Shown piece after piece: positions 50,890 through 59,496 of a stretch of 64,000 nt of DNA. This DNA is from Blastomonas sp. AAP53. GTDB taxonomy: Bacteria > Pseudomonadota > Alphaproteobacteria > Sphingomonadales > Sphingomonadaceae. The DNA lies in NCBI RefSeq assembly GCF_000331245.1, contig NZ_ANFZ01000009.1, positions 806,001 to 870,000 of the forward strand, written 5' to 3'. Position numbers and translations under genes: made by a program. How positions within the stretch are numbered: position 1 is the stretch's first letter; the number at the start of each line of letters is the position of its first letter. Under the pieces are notes generated by a model that saw only the letters and a list, made by a program, of their open reading frames with translations, had not been told where the DNA came from and searched no databases.

Positions 50890-52536
50890 TTAAAGCTCTT
50901 TCGCCATCTTCTTGATGTCGATGTTCAAGATCTGATCGTTCTCCGAATAATCAACCGGACAATCGATGAGATGCACCCCTGGCGTGTCGCGCGTGTGCGC
51001 GAGCAGTTCCTTCAGGTGCTCGGCGCTCTCGACGCGATAGCCGTTGGCGCCATAAGCCTCGGCGTACTTCACGAAATCGGGGTTGCCATAGGTCAGCCCG
51101 AAGTCCTCGAAGCCCATGTTCGCCTGCTTCCAGCGGATCATGCCATAGCTGTTGTCGTTGAGGATCAGCACGGTCATGTTGAGCTTGAGGCGAACGGCGG
51201 TTTCCATCTCCTGGCTGTTCATCATGAACCCGCCATCGCCGCAGATCGCCAGCACCTTGCGGTCGGGATAGACCATCGACGACATCATCGCCGACGGCAG
51301 GCCCGCACCCATGGTGGCGAGCGCATTGTCGAGCAGCACGGTGTTGGGGCGATAGGCGCAATAGCCGCGCGCGAACCAGATCTTGTAAACGCCATTGTCG
51401 AGGCAGATGATGCCATCATCGGGCATCGCGTCGCGGATCTGCTGCACCAAATAGGGCGGGAAGATCGGGAAGCGGGCATCGCTGGCGAGCGAAGATGTGT
51501 GCTCGACCTCGGCCTTGCGGAAGGCCAGCATGTGGTCGAACTTCCACCCGCCATTGGGGACGATATCTTCCTTCATCTGCCAGACCGCATTGGCGATATC
51601 GCCGATCACCTCGATCTCGGGGAAATAGACCGGGTCGACCTCGGCGGTCTTCGACGAGATATGGATCACGGGCGTGCCGCCCGGATGCATGAAGAACGGC
51701 GGCTTTTCGATGACGTCATGGCCAATGTTGACGATCAGGTCGGCCGCTTCCACCGCGCGGTGGACGAAATCGCCAGCCGACAGCGCCGCGCAGCCCACGA
51801 ACTTGGGGTGACGCTCGTCGATCACGCCCTTGCCGAGCTGCGTGGTGAGGAACGGGATGCCGGTCTTCTCGATGAACTGCAGCAGCATGCGGCTGGTCAT
51901 CGTGCGGTTGGCCCCTGCCCCGATCACCAGGATCGGCGACTTGGCCTTTTCCAGCGCGGTGACGGCAGCGCGGACCGATTTCTTGTCCGCATTGGGCCGC
52001 CGCGTCTGGCTGGGCTTCAACGGAACCGAATCGGTCTTTTCCTCGGCAATGTCCTCGGGGAACTCGATATGCGTCGCGCCGGGCTTTTCCTCCTCGGCCA
52101 GGCGGAATGCTTCGCGCACGCGGCTGGGGATGTTGTCGGCGCTCGCCAGCTGGTGGGTGAACTTGGTGATCGGCTTCATCATGCCGACGACATCGAGGAT
52201 CTGGAAGCGGCCCTGCTTCGATTTCTTGATCGGCTTTTGCCCCGTCACCATCAGGATCGGCATGCCGCCCAGCTGGGCGTAAGCGGCAGCGGTGACGAAG
52301 TTCGTCGCGCCCGGGCCCAAGGTCGCCATGCACACGCCGGTCTTGCCGGTGTGGCGCCCATAAGTTGCCGCCATGAAGCCCGCGCCCTGTTCGTGCCGGG
52401 TTAGGATCAGCTTGATCTGGGTCGACCGGCTGAGCGAATCGAGCATGTCGAGATTCTCTTCGCCCGGAACGCCGAAGATGTACTCGACGCCCTCTTCCTC
52501 AAGGCACTGGATAAACAGATCGGATGCTTTGGTCAT
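50890..52536 (-). CDS. Acetolactate-synthase-like TPP enzyme (large subunit type)
   Basis: The 548-residue protein has the three TPP-enzyme domains. The N-terminal part has the catalytic Glu in ILTRHEQGAGFMA and GVCMATLGPGATN; a central FAD/nucleotide-type domain follows; the C-terminal TPP motif is GDGGFMMNSQEMETAVRL with NDNSYGMIRWKQ. It forms acetolactate from pyruvate or a related carboligation. No regulatory small subunit (ilvH/ilvN) is adjacent, so it may be a catabolic or stand-alone enzyme instead of the branched-chain biosynthetic one. GGGGGAG precedes the ATG at 52536. The ALDH gene follows on the same strand. Confidence 0.85.
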   Translation of the reverse strand: MTKASDLFIQCLEEEGVEYIFGVPGEENLDMLDSLSRSTQIKLILTRHEQGAGFMAATYGRHTGKTGVCMATLGPGATNFVTAAAYAQLGGMPILMVTGQKPIKKSKQGRFQILDVVGMMKPITKFTHQLASADNIPSRVREAFRLAEEEKPGATHIEFPEDIAEEKTDSVPLKPSQTRRPNADKKSVRAAVTALEKAKSPILVIGAGANRTMTSRMLLQFIEKTGIPFLTTQLGKGVIDERHPKFVGCAALSAGDFVHRAVEAADLIVNIGHDVIEKPPFFMHPGGTPVIHISSKTAEVDPVYFPEIEVIGDIANAVWQMKEDIVPNGGWKFDHMLAFRKAEVEHTSSLASDARFPIFPPYLVQQIRDAMPDDGIICLDNGVYKIWFARGYCAYRPNTVLLDNALATMGAGLPSAMMSSMVYPDRKVLAICGDGGFMMNSQEMETAVRLKLNMTVLILNDNSYGMIRWKQANMGFEDFGLTYGNPDFVKYAEAYGANGYRVESAEHLKELLAHTRDTPGVHLIDCPVDYSENDQILNIDIKKMAKEL

Positions 52537-52905
52537 GAAAAACTCCCCCGGAACCGAAAATGGCAAGACGTTGCTATCGTGCGACCGAAAGGAAGGCCGG
52601 GCTGTGCTTGATGCTTGGTATGCCCGGGCGGAAATGCGCTTGGCCAGCATGGCTTCCGCCGCCTGTGCTGGCTGTGACGCAAGGCATAAACACAATCCAG
52701 CGCCGAGTCACCCGCCAAAAGCGCTGATGGCGACGCACTTGCCCGTGCCGCGCCTGGCGTTGAACCGGGGCTGACACCCGACTGGGAATGTAGGATTTGG
52801 GCCTGTATCCTGCGCGATTAACCAACGATAATTTGGCGACGAGCAAGGGAGCGATAAGATGCCGCATCGATCGCGCCTGTATCGTTTGAATGCTGGAGGT
52901 TGATC
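52537..52905. other. Divergent gap upstream of the acetolactate-synthase-like and muramidase genes
   Basis: These 369 bases contain no ORF that I can support on either strand. They must hold the promoters of the two divergent genes. A GGAGG at 52895-52899 is the ribosome site of the muramidase gene. No RNA gene, repeat or clear operator was seen. Confidence 0.5.
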
Positions 52906-53676
52906 ATGATGGACCGTGCCCCCGTTTTCTCTGCCATCAGGATGCTGCGCGGCGGACAGTCCTTCACCAGGGCCGATGTTGGCGCGATCGATACTCTGCT
53001 CGACAGCCTGGGTATTGCGCGAAGCGGCACTGCCGGGCCAGCCGAGGTGAAGATCGGGCTGTCACCATCGGATTTTTCTGCGGTGGCAGCGAGTCTCGGC
53101 TGCACCGCCGCGCAGATCCGCGCGGTTTGGGAAGTCGAAAGCGGCGGCGGCTGGTTCAAGGATGTCCGCGCCGACATTCTGGCGCTCGACGGGCCTGGCG
53201 GATTTCTTGACGGCCCGCATCTGCCCAAGATCCTGTTCGAAGCACATATTTTCGATCGCTATACCGAGGGCAAATACCGCCCGAGCCACCCGAACCTTTC
53301 CAGTGCCCGCTGGGACCGCAAGCTCTATGTCGGCGGCGAGGCCGAATATGTCCGGCTGTGGAAGGCGATGGCGCTCGATCGCCATGCGGCGCTGTTGTCG
53401 GCATCGGTGGGCGGCGCGCAGATCATGGGCTTCAACCACAAGGCAGCCGGGTTCCATACGGTCGAGGCGTTCTGGGACGCGATGAAACTGTCCGAAGCTG
53501 CGCACCTCAGGGCGTTCGCCAGCTTCATCACCGCCAAACGGCTGGTCAGCGCGCTGCGAGCGATCAGCAACGATCCGGATGACTGCATCGCCTTTGCGCG
53601 GGGCTATAATGGCTCAGGCTATGCGGCGAACAATTACCATGTGAAGATCGCTGACGCGCACGCGCGCCATGCATGA
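52906..53676 (+). CDS. N-acetylmuramidase domain protein (endolysin-like)
   Basis: The 256-residue protein matches the N-acetylmuramidase family (DUF3380) found in phage endolysins: AVWEVESGGGWF near residue 78 with the likely catalytic Glu, ILFEAHIFDRYTEGKY, HPNLSSARWDRKLYVGG, SVGGAQIMGFNHKAAGF and FARGYNGSGYAANNYH. The first 60 residues are a separate segment of uncertain fold. There is no signal peptide, as in classical endolysins. No holin or other phage gene is nearby, so it is an orphan or domesticated lysin, or is released by an unknown route. GGAGG lies 6 bases before the ATG at 52906. Confidence 0.82.
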   Translation: MMDRAPVFSAIRMLRGGQSFTRADVGAIDTLLDSLGIARSGTAGPAEVKIGLSPSDFSAVAASLGCTAAQIRAVWEVESGGGWFKDVRADILALDGPGGFLDGPHLPKILFEAHIFDRYTEGKYRPSHPNLSSARWDRKLYVGGEAEYVRLWKAMALDRHAALLSASVGGAQIMGFNHKAAGFHTVEAFWDAMKLSEAAHLRAFASFITAKRLVSALRAISNDPDDCIAFARGYNGSGYAANNYHVKIADAHARHA

Positions 53677-53688
53677 ACCCATTTCGGC

Positions 53689-54633
53689 TCAATAGCCCAG
53701 CGCCAGATCGACCTCGTTCACCAAGGCCTCGCCGCGCCCGTAGCGCGCGAGGTTTTCGGCGAACAGCGCCGCCGACCGCTGGAACATGCGCGTCTGCGCG
53801 CGGCCTGAGAGGTGCATCGAAATCTGCACATTGGGCAGGCTCCAAAGCTCGTGATCGGCTGGCAGCGGCTCGGGCGTGGTCACATCAAGGAACGCGCCGG
53901 CGATGCTCTTGGCCTTGAGCGCGGCGATCATCGCGTCCTGGTCGATGCATTCGCCGCGCGCGATATTCACCAGGATCGCCTCGGGCTTCATCGCTGCAAG
54001 TTCATCGGCACCGATCAGTGCATCGGTTTCCCGGGTGGAGGGCGTGGCAATGACGACCCAGTCATAGCCACCGATCTGCGCGCGCCACTCATCCGCGCCC
54101 AATATGCCGTCTTCGGGCCGTGCGGTGCGCGCGACGCCGGTCACCTCGACACCAAAACCCTTGAGCCGCTCGCCGATCGCAGAGCCGATCGCGCCATAGC
54201 CGATGATCAGCGCACGCGTTTCGAACAGCTCGACCGTGCCCGGCGACGCCCAGAGCCAATCGCGCTTGTCCGCAGCACGCACGACATCGGCATAGCCCTT
54301 GGCCATGCTGAGCATGCCCAGCACCGCATATTCGGCAACGGCCATCGTGTTGACGCCGACGCCATTGGTGACGCGCGTACCGCGCGCGATCAGCTGCTCG
54401 ACGGGGAAATGATCGAGCCCGGCATAGAGCGTCGACACCCATTTCAGCGTCTCGCCCGCCGCAATGACATCGTGCATCGCCTGCTTGTCGTGCATGTCGA
54501 CCCAGGCGATGTCCGCATCGACGACCTCGCGCAGCGCCTCTTCGGTCGAACCGATCCAGGCGACATCGATGCCCTGCGGGATAGAGTTCTCCAGCAACGG
54601 GCGCACCAGCGCGGAAATCACGGCCTTGGTCAT
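53689..54633 (-). CDS. D-2-hydroxyacid dehydrogenase
   Basis: The 314-residue NAD(P)-dependent enzyme reduces a 2-oxoacid or oxidises a D-2-hydroxyacid. It has the Rossmann motif ALIIGYGAIGSAIGERL near residue 137. The active-site set is Arg in VNIARGECID, Glu in TTPEPLP, and His in SMHLSGR, where most relatives have TPH. The substrate is unknown. AGGAGAG lies a few bases before the ATG at 54633. It is convergent with the muramidase gene, 12 bases apart. Confidence 0.88.
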   Translation of the reverse strand: MTKAVISALVRPLLENSIPQGIDVAWIGSTEEALREVVDADIAWVDMHDKQAMHDVIAAGETLKWVSTLYAGLDHFPVEQLIARGTRVTNGVGVNTMAVAEYAVLGMLSMAKGYADVVRAADKRDWLWASPGTVELFETRALIIGYGAIGSAIGERLKGFGVEVTGVARTARPEDGILGADEWRAQIGGYDWVVIATPSTRETDALIGADELAAMKPEAILVNIARGECIDQDAMIAALKAKSIAGAFLDVTTPEPLPADHELWSLPNVQISMHLSGRAQTRMFQRSAALFAENLARYGRGEALVNEVDLALGY

Positions 54634-54698
54634 GCTCTCTCTCCTAAAAGCCGTCACGCTTTGGTAGCGTGTTCAGCAACAGACCCCTTATCCGTCTG

Positions 54699-54764
54699 TC
54701 CCGAGCGAAGTCGAGGGACGTGCGCGCTACCGGTTGCGCATGCGTCCCTCGACTTCGCTCGGGA
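54699..54764. repeat. Inverted 22-base dispersed repeat, copy pair 1
   Basis: A 22-base unit with core CCCTCGACTTCGCTCGGG appears inverted at 54699-54720 and direct at 54743-54764, arms exactly matching, separated by 22 bases. Two more copies lie at 60266-60287 and about 60407-60427. It sits between cysS and the dehydrogenase gene; it may form a stem that protects or ends transcripts. Confidence 0.8.
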
Positions 54765-54792
54765 ACTCGGAACTGGAAGTTACTGGAACCTC

Positions 54793-56244
54793 CTACACCT
54801 CGATCCGCCACTCCCAACCGAGCGGGTCGCCATCCATGACCTCGACCCCCAATGCCGTCAGTTCATCACGGATAGCATCGGATGCCGCGAAGTCCTTGTT
54901 GGCGCGCGCCTGCTTGCGCTGCGTCAGCTTGTCCTCGATATCGCCCTCGTCGATCGATACCGCAGCCGGACGAAGCCGCAGGTCGGCGCGGTCGAGGCTC
55001 GGCAAATCAAGCCCCAGCACCGCATCCATCGCGGCAATTGCCGCCAGGCGCTGCCCCGCGTCGATCTTCTTCTGCGCCAGCACCTCGTCGAGCACGGTGA
55101 GCGCCTTTGCGGTGTTCAGGTCATCCGAAACCGAACCGGCAAAGTCGGCCAGGAGCTGCACCAGCCGCGGATGCTCCACCCGAGCGGCAGGCTCTGCCCC
55201 AGAACGCAGCGTCGCCACCGCCATCACCAGCCGCTTCAGCCGCGTCAGCGCAGCGAGCAGGTTATCCCAGCTGAACTCCATCTCGCTGCGGTAATGCGCC
55301 TGCAGGCACATCAGGCGGTATGCCAGCGGATGGATACCCTTGGATACCAGCAGCGGCAGGCGCAGGAACTCGCCGCTCGATTTCGACATCTTTCCGCTGC
55401 GGTCGATCAGGAAATTGTTGTGCATCCAGAAGCGCGCGCCGCTGCCGTGCGAGCAGGCAAAGGCCTGGTTCTGCGCGATTTCGTTGGGATGGTGGATTTC
55501 GCGATGGTCGATGCCGCCGGTGTGGATATCGAACGGGAACCCGAGCAGCGCCTCGCTCATCACCGAGCATTCAAGATGCCAGCCTGGCGCGCCGGGCCCC
55601 CAAAGTGAGTCCCACTCCATCTGGCGGGTCTCGCCTGGAGGCGTCTTGCGCCAGATGGCGAAGTCCTGCGCGTTGCGCTTGCCCTCGACCGCCTCGATCC
55701 GGCCCTCGCCCGCCTCGGTCGCCGCGCGTGCGAGCGCGCCATAATCCTCGACGGTCGAGACATCGAAATAGAGGCCGCTGGGCAGCTCATAGCAATGCTT
55801 GTCCGCGATCGACTTGGCGAACTCGATCATCTTCGGCACGTAATCGGTGGCGATTGACCATTCGGCGGGCTGGCGGATGTTCAGCGCCTTGATGTCGTCC
55901 CAGAAGGCCTGCGTGTAATGCCGCGCGATGTCCCAGATCGACTGCGCCTGCGCAGCGGCGGCCTTTTCCAGCTTGTCCTCGCCATCATCGCCATCGTCGG
56001 TCAGATGGCCGACATCGGTGATGTTGATGATATGCTTGAGCGCATAGCCCTTGAAGCTCAGCACCCGGCCCAGCGTATCGGCAAACACATAGGCGCGCAT
56101 GTTGCCCAGATGCGCGTAGTTATACACCGTCGGGCCGCAGCTATAGACCCGCGCCTCGCCGGGATGGACCGGTTCGAACGGCTCAAGCGAACGGGTGAGG
56201 CTGTTGAACAGCATCAGCGGAGCGGTATTGGCAGGCGTCATCAT
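54793..56244 (-). CDS. cysS: Cysteinyl-tRNA synthetase
   Basis: This class I synthetase charges tRNA-Cys. The 483-residue protein has CGPTVYNYAHLGNMRAYVF (zinc Cys and HIGH-type motif, near residue 32), the zinc-site region WHLECSVMS and HTGGIDHREIHHPNE, and the KMSKS motif GKMSKSSGEFL near 270. Two ATG codons are adjacent; the one at 56241 has a better distance from AGGA than the one at 56244. It is downstream of, and on the same strand as, the CHASE2 cyclase pair, separated by a terminator. Confidence 0.97.
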   Translation of the reverse strand: MMTPANTAPLMLFNSLTRSLEPFEPVHPGEARVYSCGPTVYNYAHLGNMRAYVFADTLGRVLSFKGYALKHIINITDVGHLTDDGDDGEDKLEKAAAAQAQSIWDIARHYTQAFWDDIKALNIRQPAEWSIATDYVPKMIEFAKSIADKHCYELPSGLYFDVSTVEDYGALARAATEAGEGRIEAVEGKRNAQDFAIWRKTPPGETRQMEWDSLWGPGAPGWHLECSVMSEALLGFPFDIHTGGIDHREIHHPNEIAQNQAFACSHGSGARFWMHNNFLIDRSGKMSKSSGEFLRLPLLVSKGIHPLAYRLMCLQAHYRSEMEFSWDNLLAALTRLKRLVMAVATLRSGAEPAARVEHPRLVQLLADFAGSVSDDLNTAKALTVLDEVLAQKKIDAGQRLAAIAAMDAVLGLDLPSLDRADLRLRPAAVSIDEGDIEDKLTQRKQARANKDFAASDAIRDELTALGVEVMDGDPLGWEWRIEV

Positions 56245-56301
56245 GGTCCTGCCATTGCCTGCAAAGCGCGCGCGCCGTCAAGCGCGATGGGGCACACAAA
56301 A

Positions 56302-56336
56302 CCCCGCCCGCACCGGTCGCAGCGGTGCGGGCGGGG
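56302..56336 (-). terminator. Intrinsic terminator after the exported protein gene
   Basis: CCCCGCCCGCACCG and CGGTGCGGGCGGGG form a 14-base-pair stem with a 7-base loop. On the minus strand TTTTGTG follows. It lies 20 bases after the stop at 56357 and separates that gene from cysS. Confidence 0.85.
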
Positions 56337-56356
56337 CTGTGCTAACTCAGGTTCGA

Positions 56357-57148
56357 TCAGCGGTCGCCGCTGGGGCTGCCATTCTGTTCGACCGCGGCCA
56401 TCGTTTCGACCAGTAGGCCCAGCTGGTTCTCGCAGCCATTCTCGATCAGCGTTCCGGCCAGTTCGTCGACCTCCGTCGGCACGCTGGGCAGCACGACAAG
56501 ATCAAGCTTGCGCGCCACGCCATCGGCGCCGGTGACGGTATAGGTCGAACCGCTCGCAACGGGCAGCTCTGCCATCGGCCACAGGCGGTTGCCCGACCCG
56601 GCCTTCCAGGCGATCGTGGCACTGGGGCCGGACATGCTGGTCAGCTTCAGTTCTGCATCCTTGTCCACCTTGGCGCGCCAGAACATCAGGCGCGCAGGCT
56701 CTGCGACGCAGAACTTGCCGGCATAGCTGGTGTCGATGAACCACAGGCTGGGGCTGCGCGGGCTGGCGCTGGCGACCTTGGCAGGGGCACCGCGCACGGC
56801 CCCGGTGCGGCTGCGCGTGGCAGGACCGCCGGTGGACAGCAGGCTGGCAATCTGCGTGGTCTGCGTCTGGTCGCGCTTGACCGTGCCATCGAGCGTGAAC
56901 GTGCCGGGGCCGGACAGCACGCGCGTGCCAGCCTTGTCGAGCACGGTCACCTTGTCGCTGGCCTTCAGCACGACCTTGGTGTTGGCGGGCAGCTTCTTGC
57001 CAGCCGGATATTGGGCGGCAGACGGGCCAGCCGAGCGCACGACCATCGACTGGGCCATGGCAGCGCCGCCCACAGTGATCCCCAGAGTTAAAACAGCACC
57101 CAACGCAAGCGCCCGGTGAAGTACGGACTTCCTTTCAACCGAGAACAT
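56357..57148 (-). CDS. Exported protein coupled to the CHASE2 cyclase
   Basis: The 263-residue precursor has a signal peptide (ALALGAVLTLGITVGGAAMA-Q). The mature N-terminal half, MVVRSAGPSAAQYPAGKKL then VTVLDKAGTRVLSGPGTFTLDG, looks like a small beta-rich, FecR-like repeat with the characteristic GPGTF turn. The second half has a Cys in KFCVAEPARLMFWRA and another in ENGCENQLG, possibly a disulfide. I do not recognise a named family. AAGGAGAAAG precedes the ATG, which overlaps the cyclase gene's 3' end by 14 bases, so the two are coupled. A periplasmic ligand or regulator for the CHASE2 sensor is a reasonable inference. Confidence 0.75.
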   Translation of the reverse strand: MFSVERKSVLHRALALGAVLTLGITVGGAAMAQSMVVRSAGPSAAQYPAGKKLPANTKVVLKASDKVTVLDKAGTRVLSGPGTFTLDGTVKRDQTQTTQIASLLSTGGPATRSRTGAVRGAPAKVASASPRSPSLWFIDTSYAGKFCVAEPARLMFWRAKVDKDAELKLTSMSGPSATIAWKAGSGNRLWPMAELPVASGSTYTVTGADGVARKLDLVVLPSVPTEVDELAGTLIENGCENQLGLLVETMAAVEQNGSPSGDR

Positions 57149-59171
57149 AGCTTTCTCCTTTTTGTGTCTGACCAAGTCGCTTGAACAGATTCGCGATGGC
57201 CTCGTCCTGCCCCAATTCTTCGAGCTGCGATGTGAGGTGAACCACAGCCTCATGATCGCCTGCTTGGTGCGCCTCCACCAGCGTCGCAACACTCGCACGT
57301 TCGCTCTCCGGCCGGTCAGGCGCGGGCTCGAAGATATCCACCGGCTTGGCGCGCCCTCTTAGCACGATCCGTCCCATCGGACGATACCAGTCGAGCCCCG
57401 AGCGTTCCGCTGCTTCGCGGCTGACCAATACGCGCGTGTCGAGATTCTTGTTTGCCGCCTCCAGCCGCGCGGCGGTGTTCATGCTGTCGCCGAACGCGGT
57501 ATACTGGATGCGCCCCTCGCCGCCGAAATTGCCGACGATCGCCTCGCCAAAATGCACGCCGACACGGGTGCGGCCGATCGGCGGCACGCCTTCGGGCGCG
57601 CTGCGGCGGAATTGCTCACCTGCCTCGTACATCGCCCAGGCCGCACGCACCGCGCGCTCGCCGTCATCGGGAAAGCCGATCGGCGCGCCCCAGAAGGCGA
57701 CCACGGCATCACCCACGAACTTGTCGAGCGTGCCGCCATATTGCAGCACCACGTCAGCGAGCTTGTCGAGATAGTTGTTGAGCAGGAATGCGACCATCTC
57801 CGGCTCGATCGCGTGGGTCAGCTTGGTGAAGCCCTCCAGATCGGTGAACACGCAGAAGATCTCGCGCTTCTCGCCATGCAGCGCGAGCTTCTCGGGGTCC
57901 TTCAGGATTTCGGCAGCGACCGATCGGGGCAGATATTTGCCCAGCGCGCTTTGCGCAAACGCGCGCTGCTTGGAGCCCACCACGCGCGCCGCCGCGCCGA
58001 CAGAGGTATAGGCGAGCAGCCAGCCAGTCGCCCAGCCGAAGCTCGGCAGGTTGAGCGTGTCGAACCCCTGATATTGCAGGATGAACGGGGCGGTCATGAA
58101 GAACAGGATCTGCGTGCCCAGCAGCAGCCCCATGATCCACGCGCGCGCCTGGCTGATCGCGGTGAGGCAGCCGGCGATGATCACCACCACCGCCATCACC
58201 CACAACGACCAGTTGGGGAAGGAAAACGGCTGATCATTGTCGAGCAGCTGCGACATCATGTGCGCGTGCACTTCCAGCCCGATCATCTGCGATTCGCCGG
58301 TGACGACATCGCCGATGCGGGTCAGCGGGGTGTCGAACTTGTCGAAATCGACGAAGTCGCCGCCGATCAGCACGTGGCGGCCCTTGACCTCGCTGGCGAC
58401 GAATTCCGCGCTGGCCGGGTCAGCAAAAAGGTCGATCGGCAGCTTGTTGATCACCGGCCGGTCGGACGACAGCGGCAAGCGGAAGCGGATGGCGCCGCGA
58501 TAATCGGCAAAGGCCGCGTTGGCGGCCGTCATCGCGCGCACCATGATCGGCGGCAGGTTCTTTGGCTGGTCGGGCCAGCGCCGCGCGACTCCATCGGAGT
58601 CGGTGACCAGGCGGATGCTGGTGGGTACGGTCTTGTCGGTGGTGATGCCCTTGAGGAACCCCTCCAGAAACTCCTGCTGGCGAAACTGGATCGCCTCGGT
58701 ATTGGTCTCGTTCGATGCATAGGCGACATGCGTCGGTGTCTGCATCGAGCGGAAGGCGGTCTTCAGCGCCTCGTCATCGTCCTGCGGCTGATCGAACAGG
58801 ATATCGATGCCGATCGATTTGGCGCCCATCTTGTCGATATTGGTCAGCGCATTGGCCAGGATGGTGCGGTCCACCGGCGATCGCTGTCCGGTGTCGATCA
58901 ATGTGTCGTCGGTGTAGACGACCATCAGGATGCGCGGATCCTGATCGACCTTCTTGGCGAAATTGGTGGCGCGCATGTCGTACATCGCGTTTTCCGCATC
59001 GCCCAGCAGCGGCATCTGCGGGCTGTAGCGCGCTACGGCGATGGCGAAGACCAGAAAGCCGAGCGTCGCTAGCAGCCGTACCAGCCCCAGCTGACGGATC
59101 AGGCGCGTGGCCGAGCGACTGACGTCCTCACGGCTGGTGCTTGTCGAAGCGGGATTTGCCCTGCTTGCCAT
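57135..59171 (-). CDS. CHASE2-domain adenylate cyclase (class III)
   Basis: The roughly 678-residue protein has one N-terminal membrane helix (about residues 27-45) and a large periplasmic CHASE2 sensor (about 50-330). Three membrane helices follow (about 345-430), then a cytoplasmic class III cyclase domain. The metal Asp is in VFTDLEGFTKLT and the second in KFVGDAVVAFWG, whose preceding Lys favours ATP over GTP; the transition-state Asn and Arg are in GDSMNTAARLE. A helical tail of about 80 residues follows. It should make cAMP in response to a periplasmic signal. The start is uncertain: ATG at 59171, or at 59198 or 59207 upstream. Confidence 0.88.
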   Translation of the reverse strand: MASRANPASTSTSREDVSRSATRLIRQLGLVRLLATLGFLVFAIAVARYSPQMPLLGDAENAMYDMRATNFAKKVDQDPRILMVVYTDDTLIDTGQRSPVDRTILANALTNIDKMGAKSIGIDILFDQPQDDDEALKTAFRSMQTPTHVAYASNETNTEAIQFRQQEFLEGFLKGITTDKTVPTSIRLVTDSDGVARRWPDQPKNLPPIMVRAMTAANAAFADYRGAIRFRLPLSSDRPVINKLPIDLFADPASAEFVASEVKGRHVLIGGDFVDFDKFDTPLTRIGDVVTGESQMIGLEVHAHMMSQLLDNDQPFSFPNWSLWVMAVVVIIAGCLTAISQARAWIMGLLLGTQILFFMTAPFILQYQGFDTLNLPSFGWATGWLLAYTSVGAAARVVGSKQRAFAQSALGKYLPRSVAAEILKDPEKLALHGEKREIFCVFTDLEGFTKLTHAIEPEMVAFLLNNYLDKLADVVLQYGGTLDKFVGDAVVAFWGAPIGFPDDGERAVRAAWAMYEAGEQFRRSAPEGVPPIGRTRVGVHFGEAIVGNFGGEGRIQYTAFGDSMNTAARLEAANKNLDTRVLVSREAAERSGLDWYRPMGRIVLRGRAKPVDIFEPAPDRPESERASVATLVEAHQAGDHEAVVHLTSQLEELGQDEAIANLFKRLGQTQKGESYVLG

Positions 59172-59496
59172 GATGTCAGCTGGTGCCCCCCGGCGCATGA
59201 TCGACATTCCGGGCGGATGGCTCAGGCGAAAGCGCGAACTGCTCGTCGAGGCAATCGTTCTGGCAGAGCAGAGCGCCCGCCAACCGATAGTTCCGCTGTT
59301 CACCCAATCGCATCGTCACACCCCATCTGCTCCACCTGGCGTGCAGGCGGCGGCAAAATCTGTCCTCGGTGCGACCCGGTCAGGATTCGTTTTCACGTCC
59401 TATAATGCGGCGGCGGCAGGCTGACCAGTTGCCGCCGCCGGTTTATCACGGATTATCCATTACCGCCTGAACGGAAGGTGGCCCGACCAGATGCGA
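59172..59496. other. Gap between nitroreductase and cyclase genes
   Basis: These 325 bases hold no gene that I can support. They contain two possible upstream starts of the cyclase (59198, 59207) and a GC-rich hairpin at 59407-59440 (GGCGGCGGCA with TGCCGCCGCC). That hairpin lies 57 bases after the nitroreductase stop and may end its transcript, although it lacks a T run. Confidence 0.5.

Noticed and set aside
52373-52774. Plus-strand ORF before the muramidase gene
   Set aside because: Most of it is antisense to the acetolactate-synthase-like gene, with no ribosome site or motif.
59107-59424. Plus-strand ORF of about 105 codons in the gap upstream of the cyclase
   Set aside because: It overlaps the cyclase start region on the opposite strand and shows no family features.
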